From Novipirellula galeiformis (GTDB lineage: Bacteria > Planctomycetota > Planctomycetia > Pirellulales > Pirellulaceae), in contig NZ_SJPT01000002.1 of assembly GCF_007860095.1 (NCBI RefSeq), forward strand, positions 620,001 to 684,000: a DNA stretch of 64,000 bases. The letters are read 5' to 3'. A program made the position numbers and the translations under genes. This document shows, piece by piece, positions 8,623 to 18,226 of this stretch (position 1 is its first letter; each line of letters starts with the position of its first letter). The notes beneath the pieces were generated by a model, which ran no database searches, was not told the DNA's origin, and saw only the letters and a list, made by a program, of their open reading frames with translations.

Positions 8623-10074
8623 TCACGGGATCGCTTTCAGAATGCGGCCGATCGTTTCGTTCATGTAGGGATAGACATCTTTGGCGCTGGGCCCCATTCG
8701 CACGACGACCAGTTTGCGGGAAGGAATGATCATCGTGACCTGCCCCATGAAACCCGCCGGCCAATACGTGTCCTCAGGGACTTGATCCATCCGTGGCGCC
8801 CGGTTGAGCCAGAACATTCCACCGTAGTTCAGTTTCTTGTCGGCCGGCGCCGGTGTCATAACGAAATCGGTCCAGCCTTCGGGCAGTATCCGCTCTCCCT
8901 GCCAGACGCCATCCTGGAGATAGAGCAGTCCGAAACGGACCCAGTCGCGGGCAGACAGGTAGTCGTAGCCCGACAGAATAAAGTTACCCCACGGGTCGGT
9001 TTCTAGAACCGGACTGCGGGCACCGATCTTGTCAAACAGAGCTCGCTGTGGAAAGGTGAGATAGTCCTCTCCCTGAGCCTCGACCGTGTCACGAATGATT
9101 TTCCCGAGACTCAAGGGGTCGCTGTTGAGATAGGAGTAGCGCGTTCCGGGCGGAACCTTCGCAGGCGCTGCGATGACGTGCTCGAACACGTTGAGGGAAT
9201 CGAAGTAAACCCGCATGTGTTCGTTTTCCGTCGTCAACTTATCACCCCCGAATCCAAGATTGCCGAAGTCCAGACCGCTGCTCATATGCAGCAGATCGCG
9301 GATCCGGATCTCGCTCCGTGCGTCTCCCTGCCACTCCTTGATCGGTGCCGGCTGATCAATCTCGAGAAGACCGCGTTCGACGAGGATGGCGATCAGCGTT
9401 GCAGTGATGCTTTTGCCCTGGGACCAGCTGATCTGCGGTGTGTCTTTCGTCCAGCCGGGGGCGTAACGTTCGCCGATGATCTTGCCATCGTAGGCGACAA
9501 CAAAGGCGCGGGTGTTCTGCTCTTCCTGGGCCATCGCCCAATCGAGCGCCGCGGCCACCGCTTTGGAGTCAACGCCATCGGGAACAGGCGTCGTTGCTCC
9601 GATCTCGCCCATGGGCCACTGCTGGGTAGAAGCAGCGGGGAGATTGCGGGGCACTTTGACGGGTTCGAAGAAAACGTCCTCTTTGCCGCGTGGCAGAATC
9701 GTGCTGCCTTGGTCACCGGTGTATCGCGCGCTGCGGGGCGGAGCGCCGGGAGCCGTCACCGTGACCATTTTGCGTTCTTCATCGACATGATATTTGAAAT
9801 CGGGTTGCCAGCCGAAATACGTGAACGGGGCGATGTCCTGTGCGATGACTTCTTCCGCAGTCCGTTGGTAATCCCGTCCCACGACCCACATTCCGGAGCT
9901 GATATGATGGGCGCAGATCGCCGCGCAGAACTCCATGTTTTCCCGCTTCTTCTCTTCGGCGGTCGTCGCTTTCGCCGTCGGCTCCTGTGCAGCCAGAGGA
10001 TTCGGCTGAGTGAAAATCGCGAGCGCGGCCAATAGCGGGATTGCAAACAAGGAGTGGAATTGAACGGGTCTCAT
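8623..10074 (-). CDS. Secreted serine hydrolase, beta-lactamase (class C/penicillin-binding) fold
   Basis: 483 residues from ATG 10074 with a signal peptide (LFAIPLLAALAIFTQPNPLAAQ). The catalytic SxxK motif is SQGKS within ISWSQGKSITATLIAIL, at about residue 220, followed by LLEIDQPAPIKEW and IRDLLHMSSGLDF, typical of esterase/AmpC-like serine hydrolases. YSYLNSD supplies the second-motif Tyr and Asn. The final ILPEGWTDFVMTP and GFMGQVTMIIPSRKLVVVRMG blocks are family standard. The N-terminal 170 residues hold an extra region with no recognised domain. It is the last gene of a minus-strand run with two other secreted hydrolases. Substrate unknown; de-esterification of a polymer or peptide cleavage is possible. 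Confidence 0.88.
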   Translation of the reverse strand: MRPVQFHSLFAIPLLAALAIFTQPNPLAAQEPTAKATTAEEKKRENMEFCAAICAHHISSGMWVVGRDYQRTAEEVIAQDIAPFTYFGWQPDFKYHVDEERKMVTVTAPGAPPRSARYTGDQGSTILPRGKEDVFFEPVKVPRNLPAASTQQWPMGEIGATTPVPDGVDSKAVAAALDWAMAQEEQNTRAFVVAYDGKIIGERYAPGWTKDTPQISWSQGKSITATLIAILVERGLLEIDQPAPIKEWQGDARSEIRIRDLLHMSSGLDFGNLGFGGDKLTTENEHMRVYFDSLNVFEHVIAAPAKVPPGTRYSYLNSDPLSLGKIIRDTVEAQGEDYLTFPQRALFDKIGARSPVLETDPWGNFILSGYDYLSARDWVRFGLLYLQDGVWQGERILPEGWTDFVMTPAPADKKLNYGGMFWLNRAPRMDQVPEDTYWPAGFMGQVTMIIPSRKLVVVRMGPSAKDVYPYMNETIGRILKAIP

Positions 10075-10135
10075 GGTCAGCAAGGTCCTGGAGTTGGTTT
10101 CTAGTCTTGAGAGTCAGTTTGCTTAACTTCAGCAC

Positions 10136-11941
10136 TCACTGGCTGGCTGTGGCCTTGGTGTCGGCGACAACATCCTGCACCGCGATCTTCAGATGCATCG
10201 CCCGCGGCGTCGTTCCCCAGCCATCGTGAGGATCGATGAACCCAACCCACAGTTCCCCTGGCTGGTTTTCGAGGATGAAGGGATAGGTTGCCAAGCCCCT
10301 AGCAACCACGACCGAATCGGTCCAGGTGTGCCCTTCGTCTTGTGAAAAAGCAACGCTCAACTCCTTTCGACCGTCCGGGTTCCACGCCAGTGCCAGCCGC
10401 CCGTCCGCCATGCGGATGACATGTCCGGGAGAATGGCTGCTCCTGATTTTGGTCGGCTTTGCCTCCGACCAAGTGAGTCCGCCATCTTCGGAAAATGACT
10501 CCCAGAAAAATTTGCGGGCGGTGCGAATAACCATCCATAGACGCTTGTCTTTTAACTCGATCACGCAAGGTTCCACCGCACCGGCATGGTCCCCCGCTCC
10601 GCCGATGTCGATTTGGTTGCTTGGCGTCCACGTCTTGCCTCCATCGCGTGACACCACGGTCCGCGAGACCAACCGCCCCGGATTGGCCACGTAATGCGAG
10701 AAAGGTACCACTAGATTTCCGCCGCTCGTTTCCTCCGCACCGTTGGTGCTTCCCGTGTATCCCTTAAAAATCATCTGCGGCTTGCTCCAGGTCTTGCCTT
10801 CGTCACCACTTCGCACCGTCCACAGATCGCTGCGAGTATTTTCAGTAGGGTTCTCCGTTTTCCGGTCCCAGGCATGCTGCTTGTAGCCCAGAAAAAACAA
10901 ATGCATTGTCCCGTTGCGGGCGCGAAATGCGGTGGGATGGGCCGAGCGTCCGTCCGGCAGACGGGTGATCTCGCGTTCGGGTTCCCAAGTCTTGCCACCG
11001 TCACGGGTCGTGCGTGCGGCGATATAGCATTCGCCTGGCTTGCCTGCGTAACTCGTCGGCGTCGAGTAAACCGACATCACCGCCCCGTCACTGAGCTTAA
11101 TCAGCGCCGGTCCCAGTACGGTGGGGTGCTCGGTGTCGTGGGTAATATTGGTCGAGCGCGGATGCATCTCCACCACATCGCCACTGCGATGCCAAACGGT
11201 GAATGGCTTGCGGGCAAATTTTTGGTCGCTCTTGGCAAAATGTTCGATCAACAGATCGGCAATGATGCGGTGCCCGGCATCTCCCGGATGCATGCCGTCC
11301 GGGTTCAGTGCTCCCGGCTTGTGCTTTGGCTCGGCATCATAAGCCTCGAATGCAGCGAAAACATCCACCAACCCAACATCCTCCGTTTTGGCGATCTCCC
11401 GCACGGCGGAAACATAATCACGCAACACGACATTGAAGCCATCGACATCCTCCGGTCGATAGGGCGGCTTGTCATAAAGTTTAAGCGTCGTCGCTGCCCA
11501 ATAGAGCGGATTTGAAGTCATCAAAACCACACGCGTCCCTCGCGATTTGAGAGCCTGAACCATTTCAGTGAGATTGTTGCGGTAGTCGGCCAAGGACACT
11601 CGTGGCTTGTCCGCCGGGGGATCTTTCCACACATCGACCGCGGCATCGTTGATCCCGAACATAATCACCGCCACGTCCGGTTTCACATTGAGCACATCTT
11701 TCTCAAAACGTGCTTTGCCCATCGTCGTGGTGTGGCTACCGATTCCCGCATTGATGATCTTGACGTCCTTGCCATCGTAGGAAAGATCATTGGCCAGCAG
11801 GTCTGGGTAAACCGCTGTTCTACCGCGTGGTGCCGTAACCGAGTCACCAAACGTGACAATGGTCGGCGGCTCCACAGCCAATAAACAAGCATTTTGCGCA
11901 CATAAAAATGCAGCGGTGATGGATAGAATGAGACGTTTCAT
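10136..11941 (-). CDS. SGNH/GDSL esterase fused to sialidase-type beta-propeller
   Basis: 601 residues with a signal peptide (LSITAAFLCAQNACLLAVE). The first ~215 residues form an SGNH hydrolase: VTFGDSVTAP (block I, Ser nucleophile), NAGIGSHTT, FGINDAAV and the terminal DGMHPGDAGH with catalytic Asp and His. The second half is a sialidase/BNR propeller with repeated Asp-boxes TRDGGKTWEP, SGDEGKTWSK, SRDGGKTWTP, SEDGGLTWSE and SQDEGHTWTD. This pairing suggests removal of O-acyl groups from sugars linked to recognition or cleavage of sialic-acid-like residues. Whether the propeller is catalytic is unclear from sequence alone. It sits 42 bases downstream of the alpha/beta hydrolase gene, so co-transcription is likely. 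Confidence 0.88.
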   Translation of the reverse strand: MKRLILSITAAFLCAQNACLLAVEPPTIVTFGDSVTAPRGRTAVYPDLLANDLSYDGKDVKIINAGIGSHTTTMGKARFEKDVLNVKPDVAVIMFGINDAAVDVWKDPPADKPRVSLADYRNNLTEMVQALKSRGTRVVLMTSNPLYWAATTLKLYDKPPYRPEDVDGFNVVLRDYVSAVREIAKTEDVGLVDVFAAFEAYDAEPKHKPGALNPDGMHPGDAGHRIIADLLIEHFAKSDQKFARKPFTVWHRSGDVVEMHPRSTNITHDTEHPTVLGPALIKLSDGAVMSVYSTPTSYAGKPGECYIAARTTRDGGKTWEPEREITRLPDGRSAHPTAFRARNGTMHLFFLGYKQHAWDRKTENPTENTRSDLWTVRSGDEGKTWSKPQMIFKGYTGSTNGAEETSGGNLVVPFSHYVANPGRLVSRTVVSRDGGKTWTPSNQIDIGGAGDHAGAVEPCVIELKDKRLWMVIRTARKFFWESFSEDGGLTWSEAKPTKIRSSHSPGHVIRMADGRLALAWNPDGRKELSVAFSQDEGHTWTDSVVVARGLATYPFILENQPGELWVGFIDPHDGWGTTPRAMHLKIAVQDVVADTKATASQ

Positions 11942-11982
11942 GAGTTCTCAACGAGGAGTTTAAGGTCAGCTGTTGGATTCAC

Positions 11983-13983
11983 CTACTGCCACGGTTTCCA
12001 GGCGCCAGTGCTACTGATCACGCGAAATTTGTCTTCGGCTCCGAGCTTTTTATAGAGATCACGCGTCCACTCATAAGCGGGTGGTAGTTTGCCGATGATG
12101 GTGATCGGGCGGGGATAGACAAGAGCGAGGTTGTGGGGCAGGTCGCCAACGCGGAGAACACCGAGAAATTCCGGGGTGTCGCTGTCCTCATGGCTCTCCG
12201 GTGGAGCGGCGAGAATCACCTCGGATACCTCGGGGTTCAGTACGGCGGCGTAGATCGCCGTTGGTGCGGTCGAGCCCCGACCATACAGAGCGGTCGGGCC
12301 AGAGTTCAATCGTTGTCGCACCAAGCCGAAAGCCTCGATGAGATCGCTGGTTTGACGTTCGGGAAGAGACTGGCCAAGCATCGGATAAGTGCGTCGCAGG
12401 GTCGAGTAATAGCCCGGGCCGATCGAGGTGATTCCGGTCCCACGGACCTCAACTCCGGCGGTCATGACCGGGGCTGGGATGCCGGGACGCGACGAACCAC
12501 CGCCGGCAAAAGTTCGCGTCGAGTCGGGCTGCATCGCATAGACGACGGCCGGTGCTCCGGCAGAGGCGTCGGTGTAGCGACGCAATCGGATCTGCAGATC
12601 GATGTCATCGCTGGTGCGGAACAAGAGAGTGTCGTAAGCGACATTGGGTTTGGCTTGGCCGTCGTCGCGGCGACCGAGATACGAAGGAGAGGCCGCTTTA
12701 GAAATCGATTGAAACGTGGTCCCACGCAGCTTGCGGATGGCTTGGTCGCGGTGCTCGATCCATTCATCCTGACTGCTGATCTCGGGGAGCGCAGCTCGAT
12801 GGACGATGTGTTTATCGGCGTCGATCAATGTGTCGTTTTTCGGCAGCTCACCTGCGAAGACAAGCAGGTTTTCCTCCGGCTCGAGAAAATCAGTGACGTC
12901 GTCCTCGACCGGAGTCGGATCGTTTTTCAAGTGAGTGTTGAAAAAGGTAAAAACCGCCTTGCGAAGTTTGGGTGTGTAGCCGTGCGGTGTTAGATCCTCG
13001 ACCAAGTTGAAATGATCGGAAGCATCGAGCGCGACGTATTGGTGACGGATGCGGTGGGCGACATCGCGGTAATGACGAGGCCGCCAGAGCAGGTCCTCGC
13101 TACCGGAGGCGATTAGAAACGCACGCGGCGCGATCAGCGCGCCGAGGTCGGGCCAACCCCACTGGTGATAGTTGATCCAGAACGCGCAATCGCAGTGTCC
13201 CTCGACCGACCGATCCTGCGCCACACCGGCGACGCTGCCGCTTTGGCAAACGGGAACGACCACCTTCAGCCGGTCGTCGGCAGCGCCGAGTGCCCAGGAG
13301 ACCACACCACCACCGCTGAGGCCGGTGACACCGAAACGCTCGGGATCGACGTCAGACCGCGTCGACAGGTAGTCCAGAGCGCGCATTCCGTTCCAAACCT
13401 CGGTACCAAGCGGAGTGTAGCCGCGGCTGGGCCACTCCCAATGTGTGCCCCGATTGGTGCCGTGATGATATCCCTGGCACTCGCCAAGTTGAATCGGATC
13501 GAGCACCAACGCGATGTAGCCATGCTGGCCGAACCAGCGGGGGTTCTGTTGATAGGGGTTGTTAACTTTGCCCTTGGTATGCCCGCAGAGATAGAGCACC
13601 GCAGGCAGTTTTCCTTCGACCTTCGCGGGCCGGTAGAGATTGCCGGTGACGTGGGCGCCGGCAAAACTTTGGAAATGAATTTTTTCAACGACATAGTCTC
13701 CACGGTCGAGCGTGCCAGTGACAGTCGCCTGCAGCGGCGACCGCTCCGGTAAAGGGGACAGTCCAATCATCTCTCGCCACTGCTCGCGTCGTTGCTCGAG
13801 CGTCGCCTCCCAGCGGTCTGCGGCGAGAGGTGCTGCGAGTGACGATTGTGAGATGCCCTCTCCCGTCTGCGACACGCTGCCGTAAAGACTGGTGCCATCA
13901 GCTCTTAGATGGGTGGTTCCAACCGAGATGGCAATCAGAATGGCGACGCCGATGACGAAGAAAGAACGGATACGATGATTCAT
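11983..13983 (-). CDS. Secreted alpha/beta hydrolase, acetylxylan-esterase-like
   Basis: 666 residues from ATG 13983 (a GTG four codons earlier is possible), with an N-terminal export signal. The alpha/beta hydrolase core shows LPAVLYLCGHTKGK, YIALVLDPIQLGECQG, a nucleophile elbow GVTGLSGGGVVSWALG (Ser in GLSGG), then APRAFLIASGSEDLLWRP with the acid and ALDASDHFN with the His. A second, less conserved hydrolase-like half follows (AFGLVRQRLNSGPTALYGRG). Similar proteins in planctomycetes are annotated as acetylxylan esterases or dipeptidyl-peptidase-like hydrolases. It is the first gene of a three-gene minus-strand run of secreted hydrolases and fits polysaccharide deacylation. Confidence 0.85.
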   Translation of the reverse strand: MNHRIRSFFVIGVAILIAISVGTTHLRADGTSLYGSVSQTGEGISQSSLAAPLAADRWEATLEQRREQWREMIGLSPLPERSPLQATVTGTLDRGDYVVEKIHFQSFAGAHVTGNLYRPAKVEGKLPAVLYLCGHTKGKVNNPYQQNPRWFGQHGYIALVLDPIQLGECQGYHHGTNRGTHWEWPSRGYTPLGTEVWNGMRALDYLSTRSDVDPERFGVTGLSGGGVVSWALGAADDRLKVVVPVCQSGSVAGVAQDRSVEGHCDCAFWINYHQWGWPDLGALIAPRAFLIASGSEDLLWRPRHYRDVAHRIRHQYVALDASDHFNLVEDLTPHGYTPKLRKAVFTFFNTHLKNDPTPVEDDVTDFLEPEENLLVFAGELPKNDTLIDADKHIVHRAALPEISSQDEWIEHRDQAIRKLRGTTFQSISKAASPSYLGRRDDGQAKPNVAYDTLLFRTSDDIDLQIRLRRYTDASAGAPAVVYAMQPDSTRTFAGGGSSRPGIPAPVMTAGVEVRGTGITSIGPGYYSTLRRTYPMLGQSLPERQTSDLIEAFGLVRQRLNSGPTALYGRGSTAPTAIYAAVLNPEVSEVILAAPPESHEDSDTPEFLGVLRVGDLPHNLALVYPRPITIIGKLPPAYEWTRDLYKKLGAEDKFRVISSTGAWKPWQ

Positions 13984-14059
13984 GGGTGCCGCCACCTTAA
14001 GCGAAACAGGGCTGGATTCAAAATCGACATACGTCTTGCGTGGGCCGTCTTCTTTTTTA

Positions 14060-14330
14060 CGCTAAGCACGTCGGAACATTGCATTCGGCGTAACGATTGA
14101 TGTGAAGGCGTCTATGATACTTCGTCGAACCCACTAAGTGTTGCAGTAAGGGACGCAAGCAGCTCTGGGATCCGTACCTATGTGTGTTCGGGTATGAGTT
14201 GGCATTTGGTCTTTCTCCGAAAACGTTCGATTGCATTGAATTCCGGTCTGTGGGGCGGTAGATAACCGACGGCGAAGAAAAGGTACGCGGACTCATGTGT
14301 CAATTTGAGTCCGGGACCTTTTCCTTCCCT
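14060..14330 (-). mobile_element. IS630-type transposase remnant
   Basis: The minus strand gives VGYLPPHRPEFNAIERFRRK in the frame near 14200-14290, which is the LPPYSPELNPIE(R).W..K motif carrying the last catalytic Glu of IS630/Tc1-type DDE transposases. After a frame change it continues as CLRPLLQHLVGS. Everything upstream is lost and no inverted repeats are evident. Confidence 0.65.
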
Positions 14331-14413
14331 TGCGACAGGATTCACAATCAGGCTGAAAGAGCAAACATGATGACGATCACCCGAGCAACGATCACCCGAG
14401 CGTGAGGGACTCA

Positions 14414-15400
14414 CTAATAAACGCCTCGGATTTCAGCTTCAATCGACGACGCGTAAAACTCCGCAAGCTGTCGGTGCGTTTGCTCACTCAACCGCTCCAA
14501 GTCCGACACCACGGTGTTGTCCGCCACTTGTGACGGCTTGGAGGCTCCGGTGATAACCGTGGTCACCGCTTCGTGATCCAGGATCCACCGCTGGGAAAAC
14601 TGGGCCATCGTCATGTCGGCGGGAACCATGGTTTTGATCTGGTCGGCCAGGGCAACGCCTATTTTAAAGGGCAGACCCGCAAAGGTTTCGCCGACATTAA
14701 ACGCATCACCATTGCGATTGTAATTGCGGTGGTCGTCGTCGGCGAATTGGGTCTCGTTCGTGAACTTTCCCGCCAGCAGTCCGCTGGCCAGCGGCAACCG
14801 CACAATGATCCCCACACCCTGATCCCTGGCTCGGTCAAACAGAGTGGTGATGGGTTTCTGGCGGAAGACATTAAAAATAATCTGCAGAGACGTCAATTCG
14901 GGTTGCTCGAGGATGCTAACCGCCTCGTCCATCGACTCCACGCTCGCGCCAAAATTTTTGATCAATCCGTCGCGTTTGAATTTTCGCAGCCAGTCGAATA
15001 TGTCTCCCGCGGACATGACTTCGGATGGTACACAATGCAGTTGCACTAAGTCCAAGCTGTCGACCCCCAGGCGGCTGATCGATTCGCATAGATGCTGTTT
15101 GAGAACTTCGGCAGAATACGGACCAGGATAGTTTTGGCGACCCACTTTGGTGGCAACAAAGACTTGATCGCGATGCTGTTGAATGAATCGCCCGATCAGC
15201 TTCTCGGACCGCCCGCTGCCGTAGACATCGGCAGTATCAAAAAACGTAATGCCGTGGTCCCACGCTGTTTCCAATATCTGCATCGCTTGCGGCTCACTAA
15301 CGCTGCCCCAATCGGCGCCCAATTGCCAACATCCCAGGCCGATTTCGGAAACCGAGCGACCGCTATTTCCAAGAATTCTCGTCTTCATATCTATTTTCAA
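14414..15400 (-). CDS. Aldo/keto reductase
   Basis: 328 residues. All blocks of the aldo/keto reductase (TIM barrel, NADPH-dependent) family are present: GLGCWQLGADWG, ITFFDTADVYGSGRSEKLIG with catalytic Asp and Tyr, FVATKVGR with the Lys, LDLVQLHCVP with the His, and the C-terminal cofactor segment TTVITGASKPSQVADN. Length is normal. It reduces an aldehyde or ketone with NADPH; the specific substrate cannot be read from sequence. It stands alone, with an IS remnant on its 3' side and decayed sequence on its 5' side. Confidence 0.92.
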   Translation of the reverse strand: MKIDMKTRILGNSGRSVSEIGLGCWQLGADWGSVSEPQAMQILETAWDHGITFFDTADVYGSGRSEKLIGRFIQQHRDQVFVATKVGRQNYPGPYSAEVLKQHLCESISRLGVDSLDLVQLHCVPSEVMSAGDIFDWLRKFKRDGLIKNFGASVESMDEAVSILEQPELTSLQIIFNVFRQKPITTLFDRARDQGVGIIVRLPLASGLLAGKFTNETQFADDDHRNYNRNGDAFNVGETFAGLPFKIGVALADQIKTMVPADMTMAQFSQRWILDHEAVTTVITGASKPSQVADNTVVSDLERLSEQTHRQLAEFYASSIEAEIRGVY

Positions 15401-16174
15401 TCAGTGCCGTATAGCGTCGTAAGGATTCCAAGAAAGCGTACCCGGTTTCGTGCGAATCAGCCAGCTACGGTGCTTTGGGTCCGCTATATTGGGTGCCACT
15501 TACCATTCCGGTGTATTGCCCTTAGGGTCTCTACAAGAATCACGTTAAGACATTTTCCAGATAAGCGATCGGAGGATTACCACATGAGCATCGTGGTGCT
15601 GGTGGCTTTCAATCCAAATGCCGGTGAAGCACGCAGGCACGTCCTTTCCGAGCCTGGACAATCAATGTGATCAAGGGACCCCAAAATAAGTTATCGAGTG
15701 GAAAGGTGGTCGGTGAATAACTCGCACTGTCGGATTTGATTTTGCGGCGTAGCGGTCTGGTGAAACTTCGTCTTAAGCACCTCGTCTGTCTGGTGGCCCA
15801 GCTCCCGCTCAACCAATTGACTGGCCTGGCGACACTCCGCGCCAACGAAGCCCTGCGTTTCGACCTTCGTCTGACCGTTGGACAGGACAGTGATTTCATT
15901 GGTCTTGCTCAGGCCGCACCTCCAACGCTCAATGTCAACTCCATCGAGCTATCGACCAAGACTACTTCCACCCTCTGCTTGATAAAGCGGGCAACGCAAT
16001 CGGTCAGCATCGATGGAGGAACGGGCAGACGGTTTGGATACACGCGCTCCATTCGATTCAATCTTCGATCGTAGTGGGACTTGGACACAAAACGTCGGCA
16101 CAATTCTGCTTGAGCCACTGGATTCCGTTGAACCGCAGGAATTTTTGCCGGATTTTTAAGCGTGCTTGACATCG
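15401..16174. other. Gene-poor, decayed sequence upstream of the sigma fragment
   Basis: About 770 bases with short frames on both strands and no recognisable motif. It may include the lost 5' portion of the sigma factor whose C-terminal piece starts at 16175, but I could not identify region 2 residues in any frame. Confidence 0.4.
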
Positions 16175-16324
16175 ATGCCTGGGTGGCATTCCAGCGTGTT
16201 TATGCTGCGAGAGATGAACGATTTTGAAACAGACGTAATTTGTAAGGAACTGGAGATCAGTACGTCTTATTTGTGGGTGTTGCTGCACCGTGCACGGGCC
16301 CGTCTCGCCAACGGTATTAAGTAG
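16175..16324 (+). pseudogene. ECF-type sigma factor, C-terminal (region 4) fragment
   Basis: A 49-codon frame reads VFMLREMNDFETDVICKELE and ISTSYLWVLLHRARARL. This is the sigma-4 helix-turn-helix of planctomycete RNA polymerase ECF sigma factors (consensus VF.LRE.DG...EEIC..L.IS..NLWV.LHRAR..L). A stop lies just upstream of the ATG, so regions 1-2, needed for core binding and -10 recognition, are absent. It is followed after 40 bases by a zinc-finger gene of the type that normally accompanies such sigma factors. Non-functional as a sigma factor unless it acts as a small DNA-binding peptide. Confidence 0.72.
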
Positions 16325-16364
16325 CGTTGGTGTCAAAAGAAAAACATAACCGCATTACCCCGTC

Positions 16365-16622
16365 ATGTTGTCGTGCAAAGAAACTACCAAACTCGTTTCT
16401 GAGTCGCTCGATCATCCCTTGCCTCTAAGCAAGCAGATTTCCGTTTGGATACATCGGAGCATGTGTCAGCTTTGCTCTGCGTTTCGCCGTAATCAGGTTG
16501 TGCTGAAAGAACGAATTCCTAATGAGGCGGAGCGATGGACCAGTGAAGAAATGTCCAATGTGGTGAAATTATCTGACGCCGCGAAGCAAAAAATTGCGCA
16601 AGCAATGCCCCCGCACGGCTAA
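16365..16622 (+). CDS. Small zinc-finger (anti-sigma-type) protein
   Basis: 85 residues starting MLSCKETTKLVSESLDHPLP, then a His and a C..C pair in WIHRSMCQLCSAFRRN. This Cys-(~28)-His-x3-Cys-x2-Cys spacing matches the short zf-HC2-like proteins encoded immediately after ECF sigma factors in planctomycetes, which bind the sigma factor and, through zinc, sense redox. Its partner gene upstream is reduced to a C-terminal fragment, so it may now be an orphan. The frame is intact. Confidence 0.7.
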   Translation: MLSCKETTKLVSESLDHPLPLSKQISVWIHRSMCQLCSAFRRNQVVLKERIPNEAERWTSEEMSNVVKLSDAAKQKIAQAMPPHG

Positions 16623-16660
16623 CAAGCGGTGAAACTTCTTCCTACCCGTTGATACGTTGA

Positions 16661-16951
16661 ATGATGCTCGGACGTCATCGGCATTCCAATCGAGACCGCT
16701 TAGTTCACTTGTTGCTCGACCTAGCAGAGCAGTTTGGCATTCAAGATTCCGAGGGGATACATCTGAGGATCAAATTAGCTCATCAGGAAATCGCAAACCT
16801 GATGGGCAGCACCCGCGAAACAGTGACCATTTTGCTTGGTCAACTAAAATCGGAGGGTCTGGTCGATGTTGGCCGGCAACGGATTGTCTTGGTGCAAGCG
16901 GAGCAATTAGCGATATCAGTGCACCGAAACGCACCAAGCCTGAACTCGTAG
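16661..16951 (+). pseudogene. Crp/Fnr regulator, DNA-binding domain fragment
   Basis: 96 residues reading RLVHLLLDLAEQFG, LRIKLAHQEIANLMGSTRET and VTILLGQLKSEGLVDV, which is the dimer helix end plus the winged helix-turn-helix (HTH_Crp_2) of Crp/Fnr proteins. A TGA lies directly before the ATG at 16661 and no cyclic-nucleotide-binding beta-barrel is found upstream. It is therefore a 5'-truncated gene, though the HTH part itself is intact and could be expressed. Confidence 0.75.
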
Positions 16952-17006
16952 CCTAGGCTTCCAGCCTGGGACCAGAACAAAACCGAGGCTGGAAGCCTAT
17001 GCTACG
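16948..17006. repeat. Palindromic dispersed repeat (family A)
   Basis: GTAGCCTAGGCTTCCAGCCT near 16948 and its inverted match GGCTGGAAGCCTATGCTACG ending at 17006 form a long imperfect hairpin. Other family members are at 18967, 26798, 28464 and 35751, and core-only versions at 32671, 34520 and 43633. Confidence 0.85.
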
Positions 17007-17680
17007 TCACGGCATTAGCCCGTAGTTCGTGATTGTCAAAGTGGGGAAATGGATCAGGGCAACGACATAGAGAGACGCTTGTCGCTCGTTGATCAGAAGG
17101 CGAAGCTTCTCCAACCCCCAGACGCATGCCGCTCCGTATCCGCACAGCGACTCCGGTACGACGTTCGCACATGATTTCTATGCAACGAAAGCCGTGTCGT
17201 CCGTGCAACCATCTTCGACCACGATGGCTCCGGTGACGCACGGAAAGTCACATGAGTCAAGAGCGACGAACTTTTCTTCGTTGACTGACAGAATGACACC
17301 CCAGACCGATTCGCTAAGAGGGCCGTTGAGATCGTTCAAGTTTCCTGCCTTGGTTAGATGGGCTGGTTGCGTTTCATTGGATCCCTTCATCGTCACAGGA
17401 ATGCGTGCTGTGCTTCGGTCCCGTCAATCGCATTCGCGGGCCGAATCCTTTTACCGAACCGTATGCGGTCTCACCAAGTTGCGAGTTGCTATTGGACGAT
17501 TTCAGTCGCAAGGATCAACTGAGACCTTTGTAAGCAATCGTCGGGCATCCTTATTGACGAGCTTTGGATTTATTAAATCCTTCTCGCCTCTCACGGCGGA
17601 AAGAGTCGGTCAAACGCAATTGCTCAGACAACAATTTCGGTAACCAACCTCCTTCATCAACCGAACCAACTGGTCATCCA
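17007..17680. other. Gene-poor stretch
   Basis: About 670 bases between the Crp/Fnr fragment and the thioredoxin lipoprotein gene. The minus strand around 17180-17400 has a 70-codon frame with CDFPCVTGAIVVEDGCTDD that looks coding-like but matches no family I know. No supported gene. Confidence 0.35.
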
Positions 17681-18226
17681 ATGAAAGTCACTCGTCTTGC
17701 CACCCTAATTGTGTTGCTTTTTGCAATCGTGTTCTTTTCCGGCTGCACGGTCGGGGGCACAATGGCATTTCGCAAGACCTCCTCAAGCGACATGGACGCT
17801 CTTCTATCTGAATCGCTTGTGATGCAGGAATTAGACGCAAGCGACCCGCAGGTGGTTCAACGAAAAGAAACACTCGTCAGCACCGACTCCGCAGGCATTC
17901 CGCACCAATCAACGCTTGTTACCCTAGCCCCAGGCGAAGACTTGATGGCAAAGGTCAATAACGCACACGGACCCGTTTTGCTCGATTTCTACGCCGACTG
18001 GTGCGGTCCCTGCAAAATACAGGGAAAGATTCTCCACGACATGGAGCAGGAAGCGGCAAGGCACGGAACAATGATGATTAAAATCAATATTGACGACCAC
18101 CCACAAATCGCTGAACAACTACAAGTGGAAGGAATACCGACGTTGATGTTGGTCAAGGACGGTCGAGTTGTGAATCGACAGTCAGGTGTTGCCGATAAAC
18201 GCAAACTAACGCAGTGGATGCAGTAG
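17681..18226 (+). CDS. Thioredoxin-domain lipoprotein
   Basis: 181 residues from ATG 17681. The N-terminus is a lipoprotein signal ending FFSGCTVGG. A thioredoxin fold follows from about residue 85: GPVLLDFYADWCGPCKIQGK with the active-site WCGPC, then MIKINIDDHPQIAEQLQVEG, the cis-proline IPTLMLVKDGRVV and the closing helix. Such membrane-anchored periplasmic thioredoxins reduce or isomerise disulfides or protect exported proteins against oxidative or metal stress. No operon partner is evident, though several redox, metal and nitrate-related genes lie nearby. Confidence 0.9.
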   Translation: MKVTRLATLIVLLFAIVFFSGCTVGGTMAFRKTSSSDMDALLSESLVMQELDASDPQVVQRKETLVSTDSAGIPHQSTLVTLAPGEDLMAKVNNAHGPVLLDFYADWCGPCKIQGKILHDMEQEAARHGTMMIKINIDDHPQIAEQLQVEGIPTLMLVKDGRVVNRQSGVADKRKLTQWMQ

